From Clostridium estertheticum (GTDB lineage: Bacteria > Bacillota > Clostridia > Clostridiales > Clostridiaceae), in NCBI RefSeq assembly GCF_011065935.2, contig NZ_JAAMNH020000001.1, positions 4,609,001 through 4,673,000 on the forward strand: DNA of 64,000 nt, given 5' to 3'. Below the pieces are notes generated by a model. The model was given only the letters and a program-made list of their open reading frames with translations, had not been told where the DNA came from and did not search any database. Both the position numbers and the translations under genes were made by a program. Below, in pieces: positions 9,795 through 19,699 of the stretch (its first letter is position 1; every line of letters begins with the position of its first letter).

Positions 9795-10637
9795 CTATTC
9801 TATTACTTCCCCATTAGAAGTTACATATACTGCTTTGCCATCTATAAATGTGGCAAGCCCCTTAGAAGTAATATTTCCAAAAGTGATATTCATTCCTGAT
9901 GCTGGTTTTACCTGCATATGAACATTACTTTTCAAATTAACCTTCCATATATATTTCACTCCCTTATCATTTATCCAAGGTAATTCACTAACGTATGCAA
10001 TATTATCTTCATCAATGAACTTAGGCGTAATTGACCAAAGGTAGGTTATATGACTTTTAAGTATTCCCTCCTTTGAAAACATTTCACCTTTGCTAGACTC
10101 ATATGTTTTTTTTGTAATGTCTTTACTCACTTTGTTTACATCAACATATAGCAAATCCTGATTGCTTTTGCTCTGTATAACTATCGATTTCTTACTTGGA
10201 CTTATATCATATGATATATTTTTAGCGTCTGTTACACCTTTTATGGTTTTCTCTGCCGCCACAACGTTAAATTCAATACTTATTTTTTGTCCATCAGATA
10301 GAGAAGCAACAAATATTTCATTTTTCAAAGCCGCTTCCGCCTTTAAAGCTTCTTCTGCTTTTTTAACTTTAGTCTTTTCAGCATCTGATTGTGGTTTAAC
10401 AACTTGTGGTGTTTTTTCCACTTGTACGGTACTACTTTGTTTATCTTTTGATTTATTTAACAGGGTGCTATTTATACCATTCTTCATACTTATTCCACTA
10501 TTTTTTAGTGCATTAAAATCTGTAATCAAAAATATAATTAACCCTATTATAGGGACAATAATCAATAATGCCATTTTCCTTTTTCTTTTTTTAATTTCTT
10601 TTTTATAATCCTTGCTAAACATGCTAGGTTTGCTCAT
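9795..10637 (-). CDS. membrane-anchored protein of unknown function
   Basis: 280 aa. A strongly basic N-terminus (KKEIKKRKRK) precedes one membrane helix (about residues 22-40), which predicts an inside-to-outside anchor. A low-complexity Ala/Lys/Glu linker (about 70-105) leads to an extracellular domain of about 170 residues with repeated short beta-strand patterns such as SYDISPSKKSIVI and ITYLWSITPKFIDEDNIAYVS. That pattern resembles blades of TolB/WD-like propellers but is too short for a full one. No catalytic motif is seen. The ATG follows GGGAGGG. It lies upstream of the TIM-barrel gene, probably in one transcript. Confidence 0.75.
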   Translation of the reverse strand: MSKPSMFSKDYKKEIKKRKRKMALLIIVPIIGLIIFLITDFNALKNSGISMKNGINSTLLNKSKDKQSSTVQVEKTPQVVKPQSDAEKTKVKKAEEALKAEAALKNEIFVASLSDGQKISIEFNVVAAEKTIKGVTDAKNISYDISPSKKSIVIQSKSNQDLLYVDVNKVSKDITKKTYESSKGEMFSKEGILKSHITYLWSITPKFIDEDNIAYVSELPWINDKGVKYIWKVNLKSNVHMQVKPASGMNITFGNITSKGLATFIDGKAVYVTSNGEVIE

Positions 10638-11222
10638 ATTTTTAACCCTCCCATTATATTAATACATTATTTATTATAACGCATTATATATGAAAATAAT
10701 ATTAATTTTTCAAGATTTCTTCTATGTGTATGCAGGATAAAAAACTCTTGCAAATGATAATATGAAACTGAGTCTAAAATTAAGGTGTGAGTAAATGATT
10801 ACAGCTTTAATTAATCAACATATTTTCCTGGCTTAGGCGGTATCTTTTGATGTTGTTTCATTTTTATATCATTCTGTTTTATTTTTTAGTTAAGTTTAAA
10901 ATTATTATTAATCCTATATATATCAGCATTATTATAATTAACATAATATTTGCAATCTTACAACTTTTATATAACTACTTGAACTGTTTCAATATTAATA
11001 TTACAATATATTATGTTGACAGATTAAATTTTAAATATCTCAATAGACTATTTTTTTTATGAATCTATTGTAATTTATACTTTTTAAGCATTAACAAAAA
11101 TAATAAAATATTGCATAATTTTTATAACAATTTCTATTGTTAAAGAATTGTTATCATCAATATATTTCACCCATTTAATTTTATGCTATGTAAAATTAAA
11201 TGTATTACAAGGAGGAAGAAAA
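10638..11222. other. 585-bp intergenic region between divergent genes, pflB leader
   Basis: This very AT-rich stretch separates the unknown membrane protein gene from pflB and must hold promoters for both. An open frame at 10847-11062 is low-complexity Ile/Phe/Asn/Tyr with no ribosome site and is not called. The clearest feature is the dyad at 11125-11142. No riboswitch was recognised. Confidence 0.5.
11125..11142 (+). promoter_or_regulatory. candidate operator dyad upstream of pflB
   Basis: Perfect 7-bp arms TAACAAT-TTCT-ATTGTTA lie 80 bp before the pflB start, a plausible place for a redox or carbon-dependent regulator. It is similar in AT-rich style, but not identical, to Rex sites (TTGTTAAN4TTAACAA). 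The assignment to any regulator is open. Confidence 0.35.
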
Positions 11223-13451
11223 ATGTTTAAACAATGGAACGGTTTTAAAGGCGAACAATGGAAAGATGGGATTGATGTAAAAGACTTTATTCATAAAAAT
11301 TACACCTTATATGAAGGTGACGATAGTTTTCTAGTAGGAAAAACTACTAAGACTAGTAAAGTATGGGATAAAGCTAATTCACTTATTATAGAAGAAATTA
11401 AAAAAGGTATTATAGATGTAGAAACTAATGAAATTTCTGGAATAGATAATTTTGCCCCTGGATATATAGATAAAGAAAATGAAATAATTGTCGGATTACA
11501 AACAGATGCTCCATTAAAAAGAATAGTAAATCCATTTGGCGGTTTTAGAATGGTAGAACAATCACTAGAAGCTTATGGTTACAAATTAAACAAAGACATA
11601 GAAGAATACTTCCCTAAATATAGAAAAACTCATAACGAAGGAGTTTTTGATGCATACACTGACGCTACAAAAGTTGCAAGAAATGTAGGCCTCCTAACTG
11701 GACTTCCCGATGCATACGGTCGTGGACGGGTAATCGGAGACTATAGAAGAATTGCTCTTTACGGTTTGGATTTCTTAATTGATCAGAAGAAAAAAGATTT
11801 AAATGAATTCACAGGACATGCCTCTGATGACTTAATAAGACATAGAGAAGAAATAAGCATGCAAATAAGAGCACTTGATCAAATAAAGAGCATGGCTTCA
11901 AAATATGGTATTGATATTTCAAAACCTGCCAGCAGTGCTTGCGAGGCTGTACAAGCAGTTTACATGGGATATCTTGCAGGAATAAAAGAAAACAATGGCG
12001 CTGCAATGTCACTTGGACGAACTACTACTTTCCTAGACATTTATTTTGAAAGAGATTTAGCAGCAGGTGTACTAACTGAAGATGGTGCACAAGAGATTAT
12101 CGATCAGTTCGTAATTAAACTTAGAATGGCAAGACATCTTAGAACTCCAGAGTACAATGATTTATTTGGTGGAGACCCAAACTGGGTAACAGAATCAATC
12201 GGCGGCGTAGCACTTAACGGCAAACCAATGGTAACAAAGAATTCCTTTAGATTCCTTCATACATTAACTAATTTAGGATCAGCACCAGAACCAAATATGA
12301 CTGTACTTTGGTCAGAAAAATTACCAGAAACCTTTAAAAAGTATTGTGCTAAAATGTCCATTGAAACTGATGCTGTTCAATATGAAAATGATGACATAAT
12401 GAGACCCATCTATGGAGATGATTATGGCATAGCTTGTTGTGTATCTGCTATGGAAATTGGTAAAAGAATGCAGTTCTTTGGAGCAAGAGCTAACCTTGCA
12501 AAATCACTATTATTAGCACTTAATGGTGGAGTCGATGAATTAAAAGGCAAGCTTGTAGTACCTGGAATTGAAAAGATCACCGATGAGATTCTTGACTACA
12601 AAACAGTAAAAAAAATGTATTCAAAAGTTTTAGCTTATGTTGCTGAAATGTATGTAAATACAATGAACACTATACATTATATGCATGATAAGTATGCTTA
12701 TGAAGCAGGACAACTTGCTCTTCATGATACTGATCTTAAATACTTCATGGCATTTGGAGTAGCAGGACTTTCAGTTGCAGCTGACTCCTTAAGTGCTATT
12801 AAATTTGCTAAGGTAAAACCAATAAGAAATGAAAAGGGCATAACCGTTGATTTTGAAATAGAAGGTGATTTCCCTAAGTACGGAAATGATGATGATAGAG
12901 TTGATGATTTAGCTGTTGAGCTTATTAAGGAATTTAGTGATGACCTTAAGATTCATCCAGCTTATAAGAACGCTGAACATACATTATCAGCACTTACTAT
13001 CACATCTAATGTGGTTTACGGTAAAAAAACAGGTTCAACTCCTGATGGAAGAAAACAAGGAATAGCACTTGCTCCAGGAGCAAACCCAACTCAAGGTCAT
13101 GATGAAAACGGGGCACTCGCATCATTAAATTCAGTTGCTAAAATTCCTTATAGAAATTACTGCCAAGACGGAGTTTCAAATACCTTTTCAATAGTGCCAG
13201 CTGCACTTGGAATAGATGAAGCTACAAGAATAAATAATCTAGTGTTCCTTTTAGATGGTTATTTTGCACAAAGTGCACACCATTTAAATGTAAATGTATT
13301 AAATAGAGAAGTTTTAATTGATGCTATGGAGAATCCAGACAAATATCCAACATTAACAATAAGAGTTTCAGGATATGCCGTTCATTTCAATAGATTATCA
13401 AAAGAACAGCAGCTTGAGGTTATTAGCAGAACTTTCCATGAAAAAATATAA
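11223..13451 (+). CDS. pflB: formate acetyltransferase (pyruvate formate-lyase)
   Basis: Glycyl-radical enzyme converting pyruvate and CoA to acetyl-CoA and formate in anaerobic metabolism. The 742 aa contain the adjacent active-site cysteines Cys405-Cys406 in GIACCVSAM and the radical glycine Gly717 in RVSGYAVHF, 25 residues from the C-terminus as expected. An upstream ATG at 11148 would add 25 residues. The start at 11223 is chosen because GGAGGAAG precedes it and MFKQWNGF is the usual family N-terminus. Its activase gene follows 218 bp downstream. The gap between them holds two AT-rich hairpins (near 13498-13527 and 13545-13573) that could reduce readthrough. Confidence 0.97.
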   Translation: MFKQWNGFKGEQWKDGIDVKDFIHKNYTLYEGDDSFLVGKTTKTSKVWDKANSLIIEEIKKGIIDVETNEISGIDNFAPGYIDKENEIIVGLQTDAPLKRIVNPFGGFRMVEQSLEAYGYKLNKDIEEYFPKYRKTHNEGVFDAYTDATKVARNVGLLTGLPDAYGRGRVIGDYRRIALYGLDFLIDQKKKDLNEFTGHASDDLIRHREEISMQIRALDQIKSMASKYGIDISKPASSACEAVQAVYMGYLAGIKENNGAAMSLGRTTTFLDIYFERDLAAGVLTEDGAQEIIDQFVIKLRMARHLRTPEYNDLFGGDPNWVTESIGGVALNGKPMVTKNSFRFLHTLTNLGSAPEPNMTVLWSEKLPETFKKYCAKMSIETDAVQYENDDIMRPIYGDDYGIACCVSAMEIGKRMQFFGARANLAKSLLLALNGGVDELKGKLVVPGIEKITDEILDYKTVKKMYSKVLAYVAEMYVNTMNTIHYMHDKYAYEAGQLALHDTDLKYFMAFGVAGLSVAADSLSAIKFAKVKPIRNEKGITVDFEIEGDFPKYGNDDDRVDDLAVELIKEFSDDLKIHPAYKNAEHTLSALTITSNVVYGKKTGSTPDGRKQGIALAPGANPTQGHDENGALASLNSVAKIPYRNYCQDGVSNTFSIVPAALGIDEATRINNLVFLLDGYFAQSAHHLNVNVLNREVLIDAMENPDKYPTLTIRVSGYAVHFNRLSKEQQLEVISRTFHEKI

Positions 13452-13669
13452 TTAGGATATAGTTTCATAATTCATAATTCAAATTTTATATAATATGAGA
13501 GGTGCTTATTCTTATAAGTGCTTCTCAATTATAAAATGAAAAAATTATTAATTCTTAATTATTTCATTTTATATTAAAGCAAAAATGTTTTTATTTTTGT
13601 TTCAATATGAAATGAATAAAGATTAGTCTTCATATTATTTTTTTATACCAGTTCGGAGGAGGAATATAT

Positions 13670-14419
13670 ATGATAAAAGGTAAAATACATTCTATAGAAA
13701 CTATGGGACTAGTTGATGGTCCTGGAATAAGAGTAGTGGTTTTTTTTCAAGGCTGCAAATTGAGATGTGCCTATTGCCATAACCCAGATACATGGGGTCT
13801 CAGTGGCGGTATAGAAATGACAGCTGAGGAAGTTGTTCAAAAGGTTATTAGATTCAAACCCTATTTTGATCGCTCTGGCGGCGGAGTTACTTTCTCTGGT
13901 GGAGACCCATTAATTCAAGCAGATTTCCTACTGCAGTGTTTAAAATTGTGTAAACTAAACGGCATTCATACTGCTTTAGATACCTCTGGTTTTGGCAATG
14001 GTAACTATGCTGAAATATTAGAATATATAGATTTAGTGCTTTTAGATATAAAACACACCTCAAGCACTGGTTATGTTAGTTTAACTGGTAAAGATTCACA
14101 AGGTATTAATTTATTCTTAGAAGCTTTAAGAAAATCAAAATCCAGGGTTTGGGTAAGGCATGTTGTTGTACCAGGCATCACAGATTCTGTGGAGCATATA
14201 ACTAAGCTCTCTAAAATTATTAGTGAAGAAGTTCCAAATGTAGATAAAGTCGAACTTCTTCCCTATCATGTTCTAGGAATAAGTAAATATGAAGCTCTAT
14301 CAATTCCTTATAAATTAAAAGGCGTAGAGCCCATGGATAGTGATAAAATTAAAGAACTTCAAATGTTAATAGATAATTTACTAAAAACTAATAAAAAGTT
14401 AAATTCACAAATAGCATAA
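13670..14419 (+). CDS. pflA: pyruvate formate-lyase activating enzyme (radical SAM)
   Basis: Uses S-adenosylmethionine and a 4Fe-4S cluster to place the glycyl radical on PflB. At 249 aa it has the usual length of the short activases, without the extra ferredoxin domain of long ones. The radical-SAM motif CxxxCxxC is Cys29, Cys33, Cys36 (GCKLRCAYC), and the GGDP SAM-binding motif follows (SGGDPLIQ). The ATG follows GGAGGAGG. It stands directly downstream of pflB, its expected partner. Confidence 0.97.
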   Translation: MIKGKIHSIETMGLVDGPGIRVVVFFQGCKLRCAYCHNPDTWGLSGGIEMTAEEVVQKVIRFKPYFDRSGGGVTFSGGDPLIQADFLLQCLKLCKLNGIHTALDTSGFGNGNYAEILEYIDLVLLDIKHTSSTGYVSLTGKDSQGINLFLEALRKSKSRVWVRHVVVPGITDSVEHITKLSKIISEEVPNVDKVELLPYHVLGISKYEALSIPYKLKGVEPMDSDKIKELQMLIDNLLKTNKKLNSQIA

Positions 14420-14426
14420 CAAGTAC

Positions 14427-14498
14427 CTTGCAATAAGAGATTGAAACATGAAAATTCATTAAGGAATTCTCAATTGTTTCTGCTCTTCTTATTGCAAG
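14427..14498 (+). ncRNA. candidate structured RNA just after pflA
   Basis: A 12-bp perfect stem CTTGCAATAAGA / TCTTATTGCAAG (14427-14438 and 14487-14498) encloses 48 nt that can form further small stems (GAAAC/GTTTC, ATGAA/TTCAT). No T-run follows, so it is not a plain terminator. It starts 8 bp after the pflA stop and could be a 3'-UTR stability element or a small RNA on either strand. Only the pairing is seen; the function is unknown. Confidence 0.35.
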
Positions 14499-14601
14499 TC
14501 ACCTCCGGAGAAAGTCATACTATTATGCATACACTAATTGTATCTAAGAGAATAGAGAATAAAAAAATTATCCACATTATTTTCCGCAAGCTGTTTCCTA
14601 T

Positions 14602-14652
14602 AAAACAAGAAAAGCAGACGATTTGATATAATCTTCTGCTTTTCTTGTTTTA
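14602..14652. terminator. bidirectional terminator between pflA and pyrE
   Basis: A long stem, AAAACAAGAAAAGCAGA pairing with its complement across a 15-nt loop, has A-run and T-run on either side, so it can stop both the rightward pflA transcript and the leftward pyr operon. The rest of 14420-14730 holds the candidate structured RNA and no convincing gene. Confidence 0.85.
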
Positions 14653-14730
14653 CTATTAGCGAGCTAATTATCTCTTTTTTCTTAGAGAATGCTAACGCAG
14701 GAGCAATTTCCTATCTTTTTTATCATGTAT

Positions 14731-15297
14731 TTATTTTATATTTCTACTACCAGGTTTTATATATGCTGTTCCACTTTTACAAAGTGGGCAAACTGACTCA
14801 TCATAGCTTTCAATTTCTAGCTTTATAGAGCTGTAGATAGGATAATCAATAGTGCTACTTCCTCTATCCACAATACAACATATCCCAACTACCTCCGCAC
14901 CAAGTTCCTTTAACACCTTTATTGTTTCTAATGAAGATTTACCAGTAGTTACTACATCCTCTGTAATTAAAACCTTCTGACCCTTTTTAATTTCAAATCC
15001 CCTTCGAAGTTCGAAGGTGCCGTTGACTCTTTCAGTAAATATGGCAGGCTTTCCTGTTTGTCTTCCTACTTCATAAGCTACTATTATTCCACCCATAGCA
15101 GGTCCTACTACCACATCAAACTCTATATCTTTAAGTTTTTCCACTACTACACTAAGCACTTTTTCAGCCTTGTCTGGATATTGAAGTAATTTTGCACATT
15201 GGCAATATCTGTTACTGTGTCTTCCTGAGGATAACAGAAAATGACCCTCAAGTAGTGCCCCTGATTCTTTTAATATATCTAAAACGTTAATATTCAT
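14731..15297 (-). CDS. pyrE: orotate phosphoribosyltransferase
   Basis: Joins orotate to PRPP to give OMP, step five of UMP synthesis. 188 aa. The PRPP-binding signature is VLITEDVVTTGKSS. The flexible catalytic loop carries RRGFEIKKGQ. A C-terminal pair CPLC suggests a small extension seen in some clostridial PyrE. It is the last gene of the pyr operon, 54 bp after pyrD, and a bidirectional terminator follows. Confidence 0.95.
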   Translation of the reverse strand: MNINVLDILKESGALLEGHFLLSSGRHSNRYCQCAKLLQYPDKAEKVLSVVVEKLKDIEFDVVVGPAMGGIIVAYEVGRQTGKPAIFTERVNGTFELRRGFEIKKGQKVLITEDVVTTGKSSLETIKVLKELGAEVVGICCIVDRGSSTIDYPIYSSIKLEIESYDESVCPLCKSGTAYIKPGSRNIK

Positions 15298-15351
15298 AAG
15301 ATAGCCTCCTGTTTTTTAGTAAATCATTGCGAAAATTAACTTCAAATTGTA

Positions 15352-16248
15352 TTAAATAATTCCTCTAATCTCACTTAAATCTTTAATACCTTCGCGTGTC
15401 ATATAAGCTTCAATTCCTTCTATTATATCAATGCAAATATCAGGTTTTATGAAATTGGCAGTTCCAACTTGAATTGCTTGTGCCCCTACCATTATAAATT
15501 CTATAGCATCGTAGGCATTGCTTATACCACCCATTCCTACAACTGGTATATTTACAGCCCTGCATACCTCATGAACCATTCGAAGCGCCATAGGTTTTAT
15601 GGCTGGTCCTGATAGACCTGCATATATATTATTAAAGATTGCTTTTCTTTTATTTATATCCACTGCCATACCTTTAAAAGTATTTACCAGCGATAATGCA
15701 TCTGCTCCAGCGTCGCAACAATTATAAGCCATATCTACTATATCCTCTGCATTAGGTGAAAGTTTTACCATAAGCGGTTTTTTGCAAATACTTTTCACTT
15801 GCCGAACTACTTCATAGGCAACCTTTGAATTAATTCCAAAAGCCATACCTCCGCATTTTACATTGGGACAGGATATGTTTAATTCAACTATATCTATAGC
15901 CTCATTATTTAATCTTTCTATGGCGGCCATATAATCTTCTATATTGCCACCTCCAACATTTGCAATTATAGCTGTGTTATATTCCTGCATTTTTGGAAGT
16001 TCTATATTTATAAATTTTTCAACACCTGGATTTTGAAGCCCTACACTATTTAGCATTCCACCACGGGTTTCATAAACACGGATACCATCATTACCTTGTT
16101 TTTCATTAATTGTAAGTCCTTTAGAGGATATGCCCCCCAATCTAGATATGTCATAATATTGCTTATATTCTTCACCAAATCCAAAAGTTCCAGATGCAGC
16201 TATAACAGGATTTTTTAAATTCACACCGCATAATTCTATTTTAGTCAT
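15352..16248 (-). CDS. pyrD: dihydroorotate dehydrogenase B, catalytic subunit
   Basis: FMN-containing subunit of the NAD-dependent class 1B enzyme that oxidises dihydroorotate to orotate. 298 aa in a TIM-barrel fold. The active-site base is a cysteine in NISCPNV, which marks the 1B type rather than the membrane quinone-linked type. The FMN phosphate site is GMGGISNAYDA. Its start overlaps the pyrK stop by 8 nt, so the two partner subunits should be translationally coupled. Confidence 0.96.
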   Translation of the reverse strand: MTKIELCGVNLKNPVIAASGTFGFGEEYKQYYDISRLGGISSKGLTINEKQGNDGIRVYETRGGMLNSVGLQNPGVEKFINIELPKMQEYNTAIIANVGGGNIEDYMAAIERLNNEAIDIVELNISCPNVKCGGMAFGINSKVAYEVVRQVKSICKKPLMVKLSPNAEDIVDMAYNCCDAGADALSLVNTFKGMAVDINKRKAIFNNIYAGLSGPAIKPMALRMVHEVCRAVNIPVVGMGGISNAYDAIEFIMVGAQAIQVGTANFIKPDICIDIIEGIEAYMTREGIKDLSEIRGII

Positions 16249-16975
16249 TAAAAATCAAATCCTTTCCAAGAAAAACTGGACCATCCTTGCAGGTTCTTTT
16301 ATTTCCACCCACCGTTTTACAAGTACATACAAGACATGCACCTATTCCACAGGCCATGTGAGTTTCCATTGACACATATACAGGCACTTTAGCATCATTG
16401 CATAAATTTACAACCTTTTTCATCATAATTTCCGGTCCACAGCATATAACTGTTTCATATTTTTGTGGATTTATTAAATCTGTTACGTATCCCTTATGCC
16501 CTTTTAGTCCACTTTCTGTGGATAAGTAAACTTTATTTACATATTTTTCCACAGTATCCACAGAATAGTCCACAGTCCTAAACCCTGAATACAAATCTAT
16601 CTCACAACCAGTGAGCTTTTTAATCAAATAGATAAGTGGTGCTATACCAATTCCCCCAGAAACTACAGCAATTTTCCCTTTAATTTTTTCTACCTCAAAT
16701 CCATTTCCTAGTGGTCCCATTATCTGAACCTCGTCATTTTCCTTTAATTTACTAAGAAGTTTTGTACCTATACCTACTATTCCATATAAAAAGCTTATTT
16801 TATCTTCGTCCACATCGTAAACACTTATAGGTCTTGGTAATAGGGGCTCCAGGCCAGCTGTCTTTAACATAAAGAATTGACCTGGCTTTACGTTAAACTT
16901 GCCCTTTATAGAAAGCATATACACGCCTTCACTTATTTCAACATTTTCATATGTTTTTTCTACGCAGCATATCAA
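16241..16975 (-). CDS. pyrK: dihydroorotate dehydrogenase B, electron transfer subunit
   Basis: Carries FAD and a 2Fe-2S cluster, passing electrons from PyrD to NAD. 244 aa. The FAD-binding motif is RPISVYDV, the NAD region GGIGIAPL, and the C-terminal cluster cysteines lie in ACGIGACLVCTC followed by RTCKDGPVF. The start is TTG at 16975, placed 7 nt after GGAGGGG with no better ATG nearby. It sits between pyrF and pyrD. Confidence 0.95.
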   Translation of the reverse strand: MICCVEKTYENVEISEGVYMLSIKGKFNVKPGQFFMLKTAGLEPLLPRPISVYDVDEDKISFLYGIVGIGTKLLSKLKENDEVQIMGPLGNGFEVEKIKGKIAVVSGGIGIAPLIYLIKKLTGCEIDLYSGFRTVDYSVDTVEKYVNKVYLSTESGLKGHKGYVTDLINPQKYETVICCGPEIMMKKVVNLCNDAKVPVYVSMETHMACGIGACLVCTCKTVGGNKRTCKDGPVFLGKDLIFND

Positions 16976-17015
16976 TTAAACCCCTCCAGTATTTCTTGAA
17001 AAATCGCGGATTATC

Positions 17016-17882
17016 TTATTTGTTTGCCGCAGCTCTTATTGCATCTCTCATTTTTATAGCCTCTTCCCTAGCAGCTTCTTCAAAATGAAGACCGCCCTTT
17101 TCGCTATTCTTATATGCAAGCAAAATACTCCTAGAGGCATTTACTACCCCACCATTTCCATTTTTTAAATATATGGCCACATCATCAGCTGCGCCACCTT
17201 GTGCTCCATAACCTGGAATAAGGAAAAACATTTTTTGAAGATCTTTTCTCATCTTTAATCCTTCATCTATATGTGTACAGCCAACAACTCCACCTAACGC
17301 GCTATATCCACATTCGCCCATAAATTCACTTCCAATGTGTAATAATTTTTCTCCCACAATATCGTAAACCTTTTTATTTTCCTTATTCTCTATATACTCA
17401 ATATCCGCGGCTCCACTATTGGAAGTTCTTACTAATGAAAATAATCCTTTTTCTTTATTTTTTAAATAAGGAAGATAAGGTTCTATGCTATCCATTCCCA
17501 TGTATGGATTTACAGTTATAAAATCGCTTTCAAAATCCCCTTCAAAATGAGCTTTAGCATACATTTCTGCAGTTTTTGCAATATCTCCTCGTTTGATATC
17601 TGCAATTACAATGCCACCTTTATTTCTTATATAATTCAATGTATCTTTATACACTTTTAAACCTTTGAGCCCAAGAGCTTCATAATATGCTATTTGCACC
17701 TTATAACAAGCTGCCACATCAAAAGTGGCATCAATTATGTGCTGGTTAAATCTATATAAGGCATAATCCTCATATACAAACTTACTTTTAAATTCAACCG
17801 GTAAGTATTCTAATGCTGTATCAAGTCCTATGCAAACATGTCCTTTTTTTTCTACACTTTTAAATAATTTATCTATAATCAA
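17016..17882 (-). CDS. pyrF: orotidine 5'-phosphate decarboxylase (long type)
   Basis: Decarboxylates OMP to UMP, the last step of the pathway. 288 aa marks the longer type 2 family rather than the 230-aa Bacillus form. The catalytic Asp-Lys-x-x-Asp tetrad is in IADIKRGD, and the phosphate loop region is IPGYGAQGG. The start codon is TTG, 8 nt after GGTGG. It follows pyrC by about 80 bp of AT-rich spacer. Confidence 0.95.
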   Translation of the reverse strand: MIIDKLFKSVEKKGHVCIGLDTALEYLPVEFKSKFVYEDYALYRFNQHIIDATFDVAACYKVQIAYYEALGLKGLKVYKDTLNYIRNKGGIVIADIKRGDIAKTAEMYAKAHFEGDFESDFITVNPYMGMDSIEPYLPYLKNKEKGLFSLVRTSNSGAADIEYIENKENKKVYDIVGEKLLHIGSEFMGECGYSALGGVVGCTHIDEGLKMRKDLQKMFFLIPGYGAQGGAADDVAIYLKNGNGGVVNASRSILLAYKNSEKGGLHFEEAAREEAIKMRDAIRAAANK

Positions 17883-17961
17883 CAGTTATTCCACCTTTGC
17901 TATTTTATTTATAAATCAACTATTTCATTTACAAATTAACTTTTTATTCAAAATTAATTTT

Positions 17962-19176
17962 TTATTTAAAATTCAAGCTTTGTTTAAAGTCCTTTGCTTT
18001 ATAAACTATTCTCCCTGCCTTAATGGTACACATTACGGTGCCTAATACTGCTTTTCCCTCAAAGGGCGAATTCACTCCTTTAGATAAAAACTCAGAAGTA
18101 TCAATATTATATTTATTTTTAACATCTAAGAGCACTAAGTCTCCGTCAAAACCTATTTTAATTTCACCCTTATTTAGTTCCATAAGTTTAGCTGGATTTT
18201 TTGACATAAGTTCCGAAAGTTTGTTTAAAGTAATATGCCCCTCCCCAACTAATTTAGTGAAGCATACTGGAAAAGAAGTTTCGAGTCCTGATATACCAGG
18301 AGCACCCTTCATTTTATCATCCATACTATGTGGTGCGTGGTCTGTGGCTATAACATCCACAAAGCCTTGTTTTATTGCTTCGATTAAGATATTTACATCC
18401 TCTGCGCTCCTTAGTGGTGGATTTACTCTATACTGGGTTTCAGAAGTTAATGCTAAGTGATGTGGTGTAACTTCACAGGTTATTCTTGCACCCTGCTTTT
18501 TACCCTCTATAATATAATTCATAGCTTCTCTTGTACTAACATGAGCTAAGTGAAGTTTGCACCCCGTAAACTTCGCAAGGGTTATGTCTCTCACCGTCAT
18601 TAGATTTTCAGCAAGTCTAGTATCTACATCTACTAATTCTTCATTTTCAGCATGAGATATTATTGTTAGATTTTTTTCTCTAGCCGCAACCATCGCAGCA
18701 AGCATTACTCGACTATTTGCAACTCCTCTGCCATCATCAGATATAAATCTAACTGCATCGGTTAGCTCAAATAGATGATCTATAGATTCTCCTAGTAGCT
18801 CTTCTGTAATAGATGCACATTGATGAATGTCTACCAGATTTATTTCTCTGGCTTTTTTCAACACCATATTTATTGTGTCCATTGAGCTACATACTGGTTT
18901 TGTATTAGCCATAAGGTTTACCGCAGTATATCCACCCCGCAGAGCCGCCTTACTTCCAGACAATAAGTCTTCCTTATAGGTATATCCCGGTTCTCTAAAA
19001 TGACTGTGAAGATCTACAAATGAAGGGGTTAAAATATATCCCTCTCCGTCTATTACCTCACAGTCTTTTTCTAGTTTTTTTCCTATTTCATATATTATCC
19101 CACTATATATATATACATCACCAATAAAATCCTGTGAACAATCTACTACTCTTACATTTTTAATTAGTAACTCCAT
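17962..19176 (-). CDS. pyrC: dihydroorotase (type I)
   Basis: Zinc enzyme that closes carbamoyl-aspartate to dihydroorotate. 404 aa amidohydrolase. The first metal pair is in DLHSHFREPG, the bridging residue region follows, further His ligands are in ISHAEN and LAHVST, and the late Asp is in ATDHAPH. A GTG six codons earlier was rejected because GGGAGG lies 7 nt before the ATG at 19176. Its length and HSHFREPG motif place it in the type I group that often pairs with PyrB in Firmicutes. Confidence 0.95.
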   Translation of the reverse strand: MELLIKNVRVVDCSQDFIGDVYIYSGIIYEIGKKLEKDCEVIDGEGYILTPSFVDLHSHFREPGYTYKEDLLSGSKAALRGGYTAVNLMANTKPVCSSMDTINMVLKKAREINLVDIHQCASITEELLGESIDHLFELTDAVRFISDDGRGVANSRVMLAAMVAAREKNLTIISHAENEELVDVDTRLAENLMTVRDITLAKFTGCKLHLAHVSTREAMNYIIEGKKQGARITCEVTPHHLALTSETQYRVNPPLRSAEDVNILIEAIKQGFVDVIATDHAPHSMDDKMKGAPGISGLETSFPVCFTKLVGEGHITLNKLSELMSKNPAKLMELNKGEIKIGFDGDLVLLDVKNKYNIDTSEFLSKGVNSPFEGKAVLGTVMCTIKAGRIVYKAKDFKQSLNFK

Positions 19177-19264
19177 AATTATGCCTCCCTTCACACTACA
19201 TTGTGGTTCAGGTCAATATATTAATATATTGACCTGTGATTTATTCCAATGCACCTAAGACTTA

Positions 19265-19699
19265 TTATAATCTACTTGTAGGGTTATTAATCTCATCACA
19301 ATAAATACATCTGTATTCGCCCTTTTCTCTATCTGCGAGGTAAAAGCTATGCAAAATTTCTTGTTCTACAGATGTTATACATCTTGGATTATCGCATTTT
19401 ATGACATGCTCAATTTTCTCTGGCAACTTAAGTTTAACTTTATTTTCAATTTCTTCTCCGGATATTATGTTTATTGTTATGTTAGGATCTATAAAACCTA
19501 GCACTGCAAAATCTATATCAATTTCATTTTCAATCTTAATTATATCTTTGCGACCAAGCTTCTTGCTAGTTGCATTCATAATAAGTGCCACTGTATAATC
19601 AGCATTATCTAAACCTAGATATTTAAATATTTTTATTCCAACACCGGCTTTAATATGATCAATTACTATTCCTCTTTTTATGCTATTTATTGTTACCAT
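19265..19699 (-). CDS. pyrI: aspartate carbamoyltransferase regulatory chain
   Basis: Binds nucleotide effectors and holds catalytic trimers together in the allosteric ATCase complex. 144 aa. The N-terminal allosteric domain begins MVTINSIKRGIVIDHI. The C-terminal zinc site uses CDNPRC and YRCIYC. Its ATG shares one base with the pyrB stop (TAATG). Presence of pyrI means the ATCase here is probably feedback-regulated, unlike that of Bacillus. Confidence 0.96.
   Translation of the reverse strand: MVTINSIKRGIVIDHIKAGVGIKIFKYLGLDNADYTVALIMNATSKKLGRKDIIKIENEIDIDFAVLGFIDPNITINIISGEEIENKVKLKLPEKIEHVIKCDNPRCITSVEQEILHSFYLADREKGEYRCIYCDEINNPTSRL

Noticed and set aside
10847..11062. 71-codon plus-strand frame upstream of pflB
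   Set aside because: Low-complexity Ile/Phe/Asn/Tyr composition expected of AT-rich DNA, no ribosome site, and no similarity to a known small membrane protein.
14441..14626. 61-codon frame after pflA
   Set aside because: It runs through the structured element and into the terminator stem; no ribosome site.
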